Source: an uncultured Ruminococcus sp.
Lineage (GTDB): Bacteria > Bacillota > Clostridia > Oscillospirales > Ruminococcaceae
DNA: 6,682 bases
Direction of reading: 5' to 3'
NCBI RefSeq assembly: GCF_946187255.1
Contig: NZ_CAMHRZ010000187.1
Coordinates: forward strand, 1-6,682
The translations under genes and the position numbers were made by a program. The notes under the pieces were generated by a model. It was not told where the DNA came from, made no database searches, and saw nothing but the letters and a program-made list of their open reading frames with translations. Below are positions 1 to 5,368 of the stretch, piece by piece; the first letter of the stretch is position 1, and every line of letters begins with the position of its first letter.

Positions 1-2
1 AG

Positions 3-788
3 GACGGACACTCCAACGCATACTACCTGGGCGCGAGGGTATTCCAGCAGGAAGAGCTCTTCGTGCTGGCTGACGCGGTAGCTTCCAGCAGGTTCCTGAC
101 AAAAAAGAAATCACAGGATCTCATAAAGAAGCTGCAGTCGCTGACAAGCGATTATATGGGCAAGGAACTGCGCAGGCAGATCTATGTCGATAACCGTGCC
201 AAGAACTTCAACGAACAAATCTACTATTCTGTAAATCGTATACAGGAAGGTATTTTTGAAGAGAAGGAGATCAGGTTCAAGTATACCGAGTTCAACCCCG
301 ATAAGAAGCAGATACTCAAACACAATGGCGAGCCTTATACGGTATCCCCGTATTCGCTGGTGTGGGAGAACGAGAACTACTATCTCGTATGCTACTGCAA
401 CAAGCATGGCAAGATATGCAGATACAGGGTTGACAGAATGATAGGTGTAGAGGTCACTGAGGCAAACGCGAGAAAGCTGAGCGATGATGAACGCGCAGAG
501 GTCAGCAATATGCAGTCGCTGTACGGTATGTTCGGCGGCAAGACCGAGAGCGTGACCATGCAGTTCGACAATTCTCTTGCCAACGTGGTCATCGATAAGT
601 TCGGAATGAACTGCCACCCCCACAAAAACCCCGATGATACTTTCTATCTTACAGTCGATGTACAGATCGCGCCCACATTCTGGGGCTGGTTCTTCCAGTT
701 CGGCAGCAGGGCGAAGATACTGGCACCCGATAACGTGATCGAGCAGGCTAAGGAGTATCTGAGGGAGATAGCCGATAACTACAGATAA
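3..788 (+). CDS. WYL-domain transcriptional regulator, 5'-truncated by the window edge
   Basis: The reading frame is open to the left edge, so this is the C-terminal 261 residues of a longer protein. The GTG at 63 lies inside the frame and is probably not the start. WYL proteins of this type carry an N-terminal winged helix-turn-helix, then a WYL domain that senses a ligand, then a C-terminal WCX extension; they act as cytoplasmic repressors or activators. Visible here are a helical linker (about residues 1-70 of the fragment), the WYL core with PYSLVWENENYYLVCY and RYRVDRM (about 80-150), and a WCX-like domain (about 182-260, MQFDNSLANVVIDKFG followed by GWFFQFGSRAKILAP). The WYL signature is a variant: the usual W-Y-L appears as Y-Y-L. 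The HTH and the regulated promoter are not in the window, so the target is unknown. The family call is firm; the function beyond 'regulator' is not. Confidence 0.9.
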   Translation, partial: DGHSNAYYLGARVFQQEELFVLADAVASSRFLTKKKSQDLIKKLQSLTSDYMGKELRRQIYVDNRAKNFNEQIYYSVNRIQEGIFEEKEIRFKYTEFNPDKKQILKHNGEPYTVSPYSLVWENENYYLVCYCNKHGKICRYRVDRMIGVEVTEANARKLSDDERAEVSNMQSLYGMFGGKTESVTMQFDNSLANVVIDKFGMNCHPHKNPDDTFYLTVDVQIAPTFWGWFFQFGSRAKILAPDNVIEQAKEYLREIADNYR

Positions 789-839
789 AGGCTGTATATG
801 CGCAGGCGTTTGGAGAGGCGCGTGCGTCTGAGAGGAGAG

Positions 840-860
840 GACTGTCCCCGAAGGGCAGTC
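840..860. other. Hairpin in spacer downstream of the WYL gene
   Basis: GACTG, a bulged T, then CCC pairs with GGGCAGTC around a CGAA loop, giving an 8-bp stem with one bulge. There is no T-run after it, so it is not a classical terminator. It lies 52 bases after the WYL stop codon and may act as a 3' end structure or a processing site. A weaker stem (CAGGCG at about 803 with CGTCTG at about 825) lies just upstream. Confidence 0.5.
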
Positions 861-896
861 GCGGAACGAAAAAGAGTTTTATATGATAAGCGATCC

Positions 897-930
897 GCCC
901 CCCGTCGTAAGGTCTAGCCTTGCGGGGGGC
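897..930. other. Strong GC-rich hairpin 33 bases before the next start codon
   Basis: GCCCCCCG (897-904) pairs with CGGGGGGC (923-930), and AAGG (909-912) with CCTT (918-921), around a TCTAG loop. An unequal internal loop (TCGT opposite G) interrupts the stem. The downstream sequence is CATGGTCATATATTGAC with no U-run, so termination is uncertain. It could terminate WYL transcription weakly, or be a 5' leader structure of the membrane protein gene at 964. No convincing -35/-10 pair was found between 789 and 963. Confidence 0.5.
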
Positions 931-963
931 ATGGTCATATATTGACAAAAAAAGGAGAGAACT

Positions 964-1380
964 ATGGTATTTGCAATAATTGCCGCCGTGGCTGTGATAG
1001 TGGTGGCACTTCTGCTGTTCTGGACAGTGGGTCTTGTAGCTGCTGCGGTGGCTGCGGTATGTATGGGTATATCCGTAACGGTGATAAAGCTGTTCATACT
1101 GCCGCGTTTCGAGCAGAGGGAGAAGTACAGGCTGGCAACGGATAACGTGCGCATCACTCCCGAAAGGCTGGAAGTGCGCTATGACAGCTATAAAAACGGG
1201 TACGTCATCGACTGCTTCTATACCTCCCCCGAAACGGGAAAAAAGTTCGTTTTTCAAAGCGAGACCTACCCCAGTGACCCCACGCAGATGATCGCGGATA
1301 AAAGGCTGACAGTGGTGGCGAACAGGGTGGATTATTCAAATTATTATATAGAAACAGACAGCCTGAAGGACAGGCTGTAA
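964..1380 (+). CDS. Small two-helix membrane protein of unknown function
   Basis: This 138-residue protein starts with ATG behind a strong AGGAG site (953-957) at 6-base spacing, which fixes the start. Residues 2-19 and about 21-46 are very hydrophobic (rich in V, A, L, I) and should form a membrane hairpin. The polar remainder (about 48-138) then lies on the same side as the N terminus, probably in the cytoplasm. The tail reads as a small beta-rich domain: ITPERLEVRYDSY, YVIDCFYTSPETGKKFVF, then LTVVANRVDYSNYYIETDSL. That pattern (extended strand, 'DCxYxxPxTGK', then a 'V..N..DYS.YYIE.DSL' end) resembles short DUF3592-like membrane proteins of Firmicutes, but I cannot confirm the family. The last codons form a perfect hairpin overlapping the stop. 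No enzymatic motif is seen. Confidence 0.8.
   Translation: MVFAIIAAVAVIVVALLLFWTVGLVAAAVAAVCMGISVTVIKLFILPRFEQREKYRLATDNVRITPERLEVRYDSYKNGYVIDCFYTSPETGKKFVFQSETYPSDPTQMIADKRLTVVANRVDYSNYYIETDSLKDRL
1358..1378. other. Perfect 8-bp hairpin overlapping the stop codon
   Basis: ACAGCCTG pairs with CAGGCTGT around an AAGGA loop; the last base of the stem is the T of the TAA stop. No T-run follows, so it is not a standard terminator. It could stabilise the 3' end of the mRNA or be a coding coincidence (it encodes DSLKDRL). Confidence 0.45.
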
Positions 1381-1411
1381 TGGGTGAAAGAGTCCTTATC
1401 AGTGGGTTTTA

Positions 1412-1478
1412 CAATTCATGACAAAAAAACTGCAATTCGTGACAAAAAGTCCCCGCGATGATAATATCGTGATATAAT
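1412..1478 (+). promoter_or_regulatory. Tandem 21-base-phased repeat plus -10 box: candidate activator-dependent (LytTR-type) promoter
   Basis: Two near-identical 16-mers, CAATTCATGACAAAAA (1412-1427) and CAATTCGTGACAAAAA (1433-1448), differ at one base and are offset by exactly 21 bases, two helical turns. A good -10 hexamer TATAAT lies at 1473-1478, while the expected -35 position (about 1450-1455, TCCCCG) has no consensus. The second repeat ends right where the -35 should begin, the usual layout of a promoter that needs an activator. LytTR-family response regulators (AgrA, VirR) bind 9-bp direct repeats with about 12-bp spacers, and ACAATTCAT is one base from an ACAGTTNRK-type half site. 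Assignment to LytTR is inference; the repeat geometry and -10 box are directly visible. The predicted transcription start is about 1485. Confidence 0.6.
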
Positions 1479-1484
1479 ATACTC

Positions 1485-1592
1485 AAGAAAGAGTCACGGA
1501 AAATACAGAAAAACAGTAGTACAAAGGATAAGGACACTTCTTCACCAAAATATACCTGCGGGAACCGTCATGGCATTGCTATGGCGGTTTTT
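1485..1592 (+). ncRNA. Candidate small regulatory RNA, about 108 nt
   Basis: The interval runs from the predicted start of the repeat-controlled promoter to a terminator-like hairpin. It has no usable small ORF: the purine-rich GGATAAGGA around 1525-1533 is not followed by a start codon at suitable distance, and the ATG at 1570 lies within the hairpin arm without a proper ribosome site. The 5' half is A-rich and little structured. A pyrimidine-rich ACTTCTTCACC segment (about 1536-1546) sits in the single-stranded part and could be a seed pairing with GGUGAAGA-like sequences near ribosome binding sites. The next gene has its own promoter at 1879-1907, so this transcript is unlikely to be just its leader. 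No Rfam family is recognised by eye. Confidence 0.4.
1563..1592 (+). terminator. Rho-independent terminator-like hairpin ending the short transcript
   Basis: AACCGTCAT (1563-1571) pairs with ATGGCGGTT (1581-1589) over 9 bp with one G-U pair and a 9-base loop, followed by TTT (five T in a row counting the stem). The U-run is short, so termination may be partial, but a second hairpin follows immediately at 1595-1622. Confidence 0.6.
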
Positions 1593-1594
1593 GC

Positions 1595-1622
1595 AATGCA
1601 GTGGCGGAATTCGCACTGCATT
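1595..1622. other. Second perfect hairpin directly after the terminator
   Basis: AATGCAGTG (1595-1603) pairs perfectly with CACTGCATT (1614-1622); an inner CG/CG step leaves a GAATT loop with one bulged G. On the plus strand it is followed by CTTGGTTAAT, not a clean T-run. On the minus strand it is followed by GCAAAAACCGCC, which is no terminator. It probably backs up the preceding terminator or forms part of the same transcript's 3' end. Confidence 0.5.
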
Positions 1623-1878
1623 CTTGGTTAATATTGTGCAAAATGACGAAGAAAAACCTCGATGTTACTTTTAGTGTATCAAACGTTTAAGAAAAATAAC
1701 AGAACTGTATGATTGAGACATCAAAAGAAGTTAATGAACGGGGATATTCAAGCAATTTAGACAAAATAATTAGCAAAATAAGGGTTGGCGGTGTTGTCAT
1801 TATGACATGGCATTGCAGGTAAAAATTGTGCAAACATACGAAGTTTTAGCAATATCCTTTAATTAATAGCGGTTTCTA
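1623..1878. other. AT-rich spacer without a convincing gene
   Basis: This 256-base stretch is clearly more AT-rich than its neighbours. It contains two copies of a 19-base degenerate repeat (separate entry), a short palindrome TGTCAT-T-ATGACA at 1795-1807 that could be an operator, and an 11-base copy of CATGGCATTGC (1806-1816) that also occurs in the terminator loop region (1569-1579). A 37-codon ORF (ATG 1709 to TAA 1822) is present but has no ribosome binding site. The base composition and partial repeats would fit a decayed or inserted fragment. Confidence 0.5.
1633..1843. repeat. Pair of 19-base direct repeats, 192 bases apart
   Basis: ATTGTGCAAAATGACGAAG (1633-1651) and ATTGTGCAAACATACGAAG (1825-1843) match at 16 of 19 positions. 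They frame the AT-rich spacer, and the second copy ends 35 bases upstream of the -35 box of the deaminase-like gene. They could be binding sites for one regulator or the scars of a small insertion. Neither flank shows a clear target-site duplication. Confidence 0.5.
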
Positions 1879-1907
1879 TTGACAATTTGTTGGTCAAGGT
1901 ATACAAT
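1879..1907 (+). promoter_or_regulatory. Sigma-A promoter of the deaminase-fold gene
   Basis: TTGACA (1879-1884), a 17-base spacer and TACAAT (1902-1907) make a near-consensus housekeeping promoter. Transcription should start at about 1914, leaving a 5' leader of about 66 bases. Its position rules out the TTG at 1887 as a translation start, since that codon would lie upstream of the transcript. Confidence 0.8.
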
Positions 1908-1961
1908 AAGAACACACATAGAGTTTCTGCCGCTTTCGGAAGTACGCGGTCAGGCAGATGG

Positions 1962-1969
1962 AAAGGTGG
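1962..1969 (+). promoter_or_regulatory. Ribosome binding site that fixes the start at 1980
   Basis: AAAGGTGG lies 10 bases before the ATG at 1980 and matches the AGGAGG core with one mismatch. The spacing is at the long end of normal. It supports starting at 1980 instead of at the in-frame TTG at 1887. Confidence 0.65.
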
Positions 1970-1979
1970 TTTAAGAAAT

Positions 1980-2666
1980 ATGACATTTGAAGCCATTTAT
2001 AATATTGCGCTTGAAGTAGCAAATGCAAGAGCGCAGAGCGGAGAGTTCATCGCACCCGATGAGACGATATGCGTTATATTATCAAGAACAGGCAGGGTCT
2101 ACAATGGCGTGAGCCATACAGAGATGATGAACGGAGTCCCGATGAGCGTTCACGCTGAGGTCGATGCGATGCGCAATATGCAGACCTACGGCAACGAAGT
2201 CGCTGTGGACTCGATGGTACTCATCGACACCATAAACCGCAGTCCCATGCTACCATGCAGCGGATGTGTAAGCTACATCGTACAGATGAGCCCCGAAAAC
2301 GCTATGGGCAGTGTGGTGATGCCCGACAGGATGATCCCTCTGTCGGAGATGCTGGGAACGGGCGGCGGATATGCCGCAAACCAGATGTTCAGCGGAATGC
2401 CCAACGGTATGCCCGCAGCAGCACCTGTAAATCAGGGATACGTCCAGTCATTACAGTACGGCGCACAGCCGCCTGTACAATCGGTATCCTCACCGATACC
2501 CGACACTCCGATGGGCGGTGTCGGATCTTCCAGGAGCGATCTTCTTAAAAACCGCGTCAGCAGCCTGATGATGGCGGCAGAGAATGACGACGATGATGAC
2601 GAGGAGTTCCTGGAGGAGCTTGGCAACGGCAAAAAGAAGAAAGGTCTGTTCGGTCTTTTCGGCTGA
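1980..2666 (+). CDS. Cytidine-deaminase-fold protein with a disordered, acidic-then-basic tail
   Basis: The 228-residue protein has an N-terminal domain (about 1-125) with the zinc signature of the cytidine deaminase superfamily: HAE at 58-60 (His58 zinc ligand, Glu60 proton shuttle) and PCSGC at 92-96 (Cys93 and Cys96 zinc ligands). Family members deaminate free nucleosides, nucleotides, or bases in RNA or toxins; the substrate here cannot be read. The His-type first ligand differs from the Cys usual in free-cytidine deaminases. After the domain comes a Gly/Pro/Met/Gln-rich low-complexity stretch (about 126-182), a short helix (SRSDLLKNRVSSLMMAA), an acidic run ENDDDDDEEFLEEL (201-214), and the end KKKKGLFGLFG. 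Ordinary small cytidine deaminases are only about 130-150 residues and lack such a tail. The basic-amphipathic end could touch membrane or a partner. It has its own promoter and may be co-transcribed with the sensor 76 bases downstream. Confidence 0.8.
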   Translation: MTFEAIYNIALEVANARAQSGEFIAPDETICVILSRTGRVYNGVSHTEMMNGVPMSVHAEVDAMRNMQTYGNEVAVDSMVLIDTINRSPMLPCSGCVSYIVQMSPENAMGSVVMPDRMIPLSEMLGTGGGYAANQMFSGMPNGMPAAAPVNQGYVQSLQYGAQPPVQSVSSPIPDTPMGGVGSSRSDLLKNRVSSLMMAAENDDDDDEEFLEELGNGKKKKGLFGLFG

Positions 2667-2700
2667 CGGACAGGATCTTCTGTAATGCATAAAAAAATAA

Positions 2701-2718
2701 TCGGGCGTAACTTCCCGA
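2701..2718. other. Small hairpin between the deaminase-fold gene and the sensor gene
   Basis: TCGGG (2701-2705) pairs with CCCGA (2714-2718) around an 8-base loop. The T-rich side (A-run at 2691-2697 on the plus strand) would make this a terminator only for minus-strand transcription, and no minus-strand gene is present here. It should not stop plus-strand read-through into the sensor gene. Confidence 0.35.
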
Positions 2719-2742
2719 GTAAAGAAAGGATAGTTGTGGGAT

Positions 2743-4329
2743 ATGGCTAAATTGAAGAAAAAAGAAAAGAAAAAGGGCGGCACCAACCTTAACCTGGTAC
2801 TGATCATACAGCTTGTTATCATGGTCGGTCTGACATTATTTATCACAAAAGCAGTAAGTACACGAGCAAGAGATAACGCTGATGCCAACATGAATATGAC
2901 AACCGATGAGCGTGCTCAGGTCATCCTGAACTATGTTGACGTATCGGAAAGACAGCTGAAGGACTTCAGTAAGGCTAAACAGGTACTGGAGCTGCTGGAG
3001 GATCCCGATAATGAGGATCTTAAAGAGGCCGCACAGAAATTCACAAGAGACTTTGCACTGGATATCCCCTACCTTGAGGGTATCTATATGTCCAAGTGGG
3101 ATACCACGGTTCTGACCCACTCCTCGATGATGGGTTCTATCGGCAAGGCTACACGTCAGGGTGATAGCCTGAAGCTGTTACAGGACGCTATGGTAGACCG
3201 CGGCAAGGAAGTATACAACACAGGCATCATGGTCTCGCCTGCATCCGGCAAGCAGATAGTATCGATGTACAAGGCTGTATACGGCAGCAACGGCAAGCCC
3301 ATAGGTCTGGTCGGTATGGGTATCTTTACCGAAGGTCTGATCAATACGCTGGACAGGATCTCCGGCGCGAACGCTAACTCGGCTGACTCAGAGGTAATAA
3401 AGAAGAACGAGAACTTCGGTCTCAGAAACTCTTTCTACTACATGATCAAGGCAAGCGACGCTACTTACATCTTCAATGACGACAAGGATCAGGTAGGCGA
3501 GAACGTTAATATCGCAGACCTCAGAAAGCTCTGTGAGAAGTACGCAGGCACAAATAAGGACGTTGAAGGTCAGCTGCAGTACTCAGACGGCGATACAAAG
3601 TATATCGCAAGCTATGTGTATATGCAAAAGCACGGCTGGATATTCGTGCTTAACGCACCCAAGAACGACATTTACGCACTGGTAAACGCCATGAGGATGT
3701 TCCTCCTTGCATTCGGTGTCATCATAGTTGTAGTAACAGTAGTATTCTTCTTCATCAACAAGAGACAGGAAAGGATCAACAAGAAGCTGGTATCCACCAT
3801 CGCAAAGAACGCACAGACCAGACAGTCGCTGAATACAGCTATGTTCAAGGACGTGCTGACAAATGCCAACAACCGTGTATCCTTCTCGATGGATATGGAG
3901 AATTCAACAGTAAGTGCCGACAGGCCTTGCTACTTCCTGATGTTCAATATACTCGGATTCAGTGAGATCAACACAAGATACGGCAACGACGCAGGCGACC
4001 GTCTGCTGGTCCGCACAGTTGATACCCTGAGCGATATATTCACAGGAAGATCTATATACCGTACAGGTTCGGATGAGTTCGTTGTTATGATACCCACCGA
4101 AGCAGGTCAGCCCGCTCCCGAAGCAGTTCTGAATGATGTAAATACCGCGTTCAGACAGCTGATGGTTCCCGAGAAGATCGAGAATATGGGCGCTATCTAT
4201 CCTAAGTACAAGATCGCCGTTATCAAGAGAAACGGCGCGGCAGATACTTCGGTAGTTGCACAGCTGAAGGATATGACCAACAGAAAGGGCGAAGCAACTT
4301 ACGGTATGATCGATTACCGCGAGATGTGA
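2743..4329 (+). CDS. Membrane sensor: Cache-type extracellular domain with degenerate GGDEF domain
   Basis: The start is the ATG at 2743 (528 residues). AAAGGA at 2725-2730 lies 12 bases ahead, and the TTG at 2734 would be too close to it. A basic N terminus (KLKKKEKKK) leads into TM1 (about 17-36). An extracellular region of about 270 residues (40-310) follows, with the length and pattern of a double-Cache sensor (YMSKWDTTVLTH; GKQIVSMYKAVYGSNGKPIGLVGMGI). Then come TM2 (about 316-338) and a cytoplasmic GGDEF-like domain (about 365-525). Diguanylate cyclases make c-di-GMP from two GTP. Here the signature is RTGSDEF (G442-S443-D444-E445-F446), the first metal-binding Asp of the DxD-type strand is Asn402, the RxxD inhibitory site is absent and the C-terminal 'AD.ALY.AK' helix is not recognisable. 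NR at 376-377 and the N410 and D419 positions linked to guanine binding remain. I infer a receptor that may bind a nucleotide without making c-di-GMP. It is followed by a strong terminator. Confidence 0.85.
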   Translation: MAKLKKKEKKKGGTNLNLVLIIQLVIMVGLTLFITKAVSTRARDNADANMNMTTDERAQVILNYVDVSERQLKDFSKAKQVLELLEDPDNEDLKEAAQKFTRDFALDIPYLEGIYMSKWDTTVLTHSSMMGSIGKATRQGDSLKLLQDAMVDRGKEVYNTGIMVSPASGKQIVSMYKAVYGSNGKPIGLVGMGIFTEGLINTLDRISGANANSADSEVIKKNENFGLRNSFYYMIKASDATYIFNDDKDQVGENVNIADLRKLCEKYAGTNKDVEGQLQYSDGDTKYIASYVYMQKHGWIFVLNAPKNDIYALVNAMRMFLLAFGVIIVVVTVVFFFINKRQERINKKLVSTIAKNAQTRQSLNTAMFKDVLTNANNRVSFSMDMENSTVSADRPCYFLMFNILGFSEINTRYGNDAGDRLLVRTVDTLSDIFTGRSIYRTGSDEFVVMIPTEAGQPAPEAVLNDVNTAFRQLMVPEKIENMGAIYPKYKIAVIKRNGAADTSVVAQLKDMTNRKGEATYGMIDYREM

Positions 4330-4341
4330 TATCCGGATAAT

Positions 4342-4375
4342 AAAACTCCCCCGCACCGCGCGGGGGAGTTTTTTT
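4342..4375. terminator. Strong bidirectional Rho-independent terminator
   Basis: ACTCCCCCGC (4345-4354) pairs perfectly with GCGGGGGAGT (4360-4369) around an ACCGC loop; flanking AAA/TTT extends the stem. Seven T (4369-4375) follow on the plus strand, and TTTTATTAT follows on the minus strand. It lies between two convergent genes and can end both transcripts. Confidence 0.92.
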
Positions 4376-4385
4376 GCATAACTGC

Positions 4386-4417
4386 GGGCGGTATGCATTG
4401 TGAAGTGCGTACCGCCC
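4386..4417. other. Long hairpin between convergent genes, possible second terminator
   Basis: GGGCGGTA (4386-4393) pairs with TACCGCCC (4410-4417), and five further inner pairs (two of them G-U) extend the stem to 13 bp around a short loop. It is followed by TTGTATTTG on the plus strand. It lies 20 bases downstream of the minus-strand stop codon and may be the first structure met by that transcript. Confidence 0.6.
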
Positions 4418-4436
4418 TTGTATTTGATCGGTATGT

Positions 4437-5165
4437 TCAGCGGGAGTATATCCCGTCTGCAAATTCGACGTAGGGATAATCGCCTATCCTGCGGGCAATG
4501 ACGGTGCCTGTCAGATCGAACCAGCTTTCGCATTCGTCCAGGATTATCGCATCACCCGAAGAGATGAGGGGCTTTGATTTGAGTATCGTGTCCACAGGTT
4601 CGGTGACATTTACTTCCAGCTTGAAGGGTATATCCCCGCAAAGGTCGTATATCCGCGTTTTCAGCCGTCCCGAATTGGAAACGGGGGCATCGAGGTATAT
4701 GACCGCTCCGCTGACTTTCAGTTCGCTGAGGGTATCGATGAGGGCTTTTATCGCAAGGTCGGTCTGAGGTATCAGCCGATAGGTGCCGTGAAGCCCCGCC
4801 AGATCGCGGATGGTGCCGTCCATGCAGCGGAAAAGCATGGACTCCGAATAAGCTATCTCCAGTGTGATAAGCGCATTGAAACCGTCTATGTGTATGCATC
4901 TGCCCGCCATATCTTCGGGGGCGAGCTGTTTGCTGAGACGGGCGGTGATGCTCGCTTCGGGGGATACCACCCTTGCCAGCGCCAGCCGCTGTCTCTCGGA
5001 AAGCTGATAGCGGTTTCCCACAAAGGTGGTCACGCTTTTTACGGGGTAGCCGCGATTGATGAGGAAGTATACCTCCTCCGCCGCTGTGTGGAGCACCTCC
5101 TGTGCCTTGGGTGAAAAGTCGCGTATATCATTGGGCTCGAAGCCGCGTTTTGCCTGTACTGCCAT
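4437..5165 (-). CDS. DUF434/DUF5616-type protein of unknown function
   Basis: The ATG at 5165-5163 has a strong GGAGGA site (5176-5171) 5 bases upstream, giving 242 residues. The N-terminal part (about 15-70) matches the DUF434 pattern: AAEEVYFLINRGYPVKSV, then FVGNRYQLSERQR. The C-terminal part (about 85-225) fits its usual partner DUF5616, with IDGFNALIT (92-100), DGTIRDLAGLHGTYR (116-130), YLDAPVSNSGRL (157-168) and IILDE (207-211). The family is shared by archaea and Clostridia and its function is, to my knowledge, not established. The spaced acidic residues Asp94, Asp116, Asp121, Asp159 and Asp210, and the opening IDGFN, recall metal-dependent PIN/NYN-type nucleases; this is only a visual analogy. 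It is convergent with the sensor gene and divergent from the hydrolase gene. No clear promoter was found upstream, though the intergenic DNA is AT-rich. Confidence 0.8.
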   Translation of the reverse strand: MAVQAKRGFEPNDIRDFSPKAQEVLHTAAEEVYFLINRGYPVKSVTTFVGNRYQLSERQRLALARVVSPEASITARLSKQLAPEDMAGRCIHIDGFNALITLEIAYSESMLFRCMDGTIRDLAGLHGTYRLIPQTDLAIKALIDTLSELKVSGAVIYLDAPVSNSGRLKTRIYDLCGDIPFKLEVNVTEPVDTILKSKPLISSGDAIILDECESWFDLTGTVIARRIGDYPYVEFADGIYSR

Positions 5166-5214
5166 ATTTTTCCTCCGTTCCTTGTGTATATCGTTAAAAA
5201 TATTCCATAATGAC

Positions 5215-5243
5215 TTTACATTTGCGCTAAATTGTGTTAAACT
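5215..5243 (+). promoter_or_regulatory. Possible promoter for the MBL-fold hydrolase
   Basis: TTTACA (5215-5220), a 17-base spacer and TAAACT (5238-5243) form a plausible but weak sigma-A promoter (5/6 and 4/6 matches). Transcription would begin near 5250, just before the 100-base palindrome, so the whole palindrome would be in the leader RNA. Confidence 0.35.
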
Positions 5244-5252
5244 GTTAAAGGT

Positions 5253-5352
5253 ATATTAAACGAAATTAGAAATTGCACTTTGCGAACGAGTAAAAGTGCG
5301 ATATATGCTTTTGCGAAGTTCGCAAGGAAGCAATTTCAATGTCGTTTAATAT
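5253..5352. repeat. 100-base imperfect palindrome (large cruciform or MITE-like element)
   Basis: Four nested stems pair across the element: ATATTAAACGA (5253-5263) with 5342-5352 (11 bp), GAAATTGC (5269-5276) with 5330-5337 (8 bp), TTGCGAAC (5280-5287) with 5318-5325 (8 bp), and 5290-5298 with 5306-5314 (9 pairs, three G-U). That is 36 pairs in 100 bases with only small internal loops. The outer arms are perfect. Terminal inverted repeats, AT-rich ends and lack of coding content suggest a MITE-like or other palindromic intergenic repeat, but no clear target duplication is seen. It would also form a very stable leader hairpin in the hydrolase mRNA, ending 9 bases before the ribosome binding site. 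A longer reading frame starting at the ATG 5339 inside it is not the real start. Confidence 0.75.
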
Positions 5353-5361
5353 GAATTTGCG

Positions 5362-5368
5362 AAAGGAG
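5362..5368 (+). promoter_or_regulatory. Ribosome binding site that fixes the start at 5378
   Basis: AAAGGAG with its core GGAG at 5365-5368 stands 9 bases before the ATG at 5378. The upstream in-frame ATG codons at 5339 and 5351 have no such site and lie in the palindrome. TTGCGAA (5357-5363) overlaps this site and could pair with TTCGCAA at 5319-5325. Confidence 0.8.

Noticed and set aside
938..943. -10-like TATATT just before the membrane protein gene
   Set aside because: No -35 box at 16-18 bases upstream, and it lies too close to the ribosome site to be convincing.
1709..1822. 37-codon ORF in the AT-rich spacer (starts MIETSKEVNERG, ends GGVVIMTWHCR)
   Set aside because: No ribosome binding site before the ATG, no recognisable family, and it lies in repeat-framed non-coding DNA; chance ORF or remnant is more likely.
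1887..1979. N-terminal extension of the deaminase-fold protein from the TTG at 1887
   Set aside because: The TTG lies between the -35 and -10 boxes, upstream of the predicted transcript start, while the ATG at 1980 has its own ribosome site.
3904..4533. 209-codon minus-strand ORF antisense to the sensor gene
   Set aside because: Shadow frame: it crosses the bidirectional terminator and overlaps two well-supported genes; no start signal.
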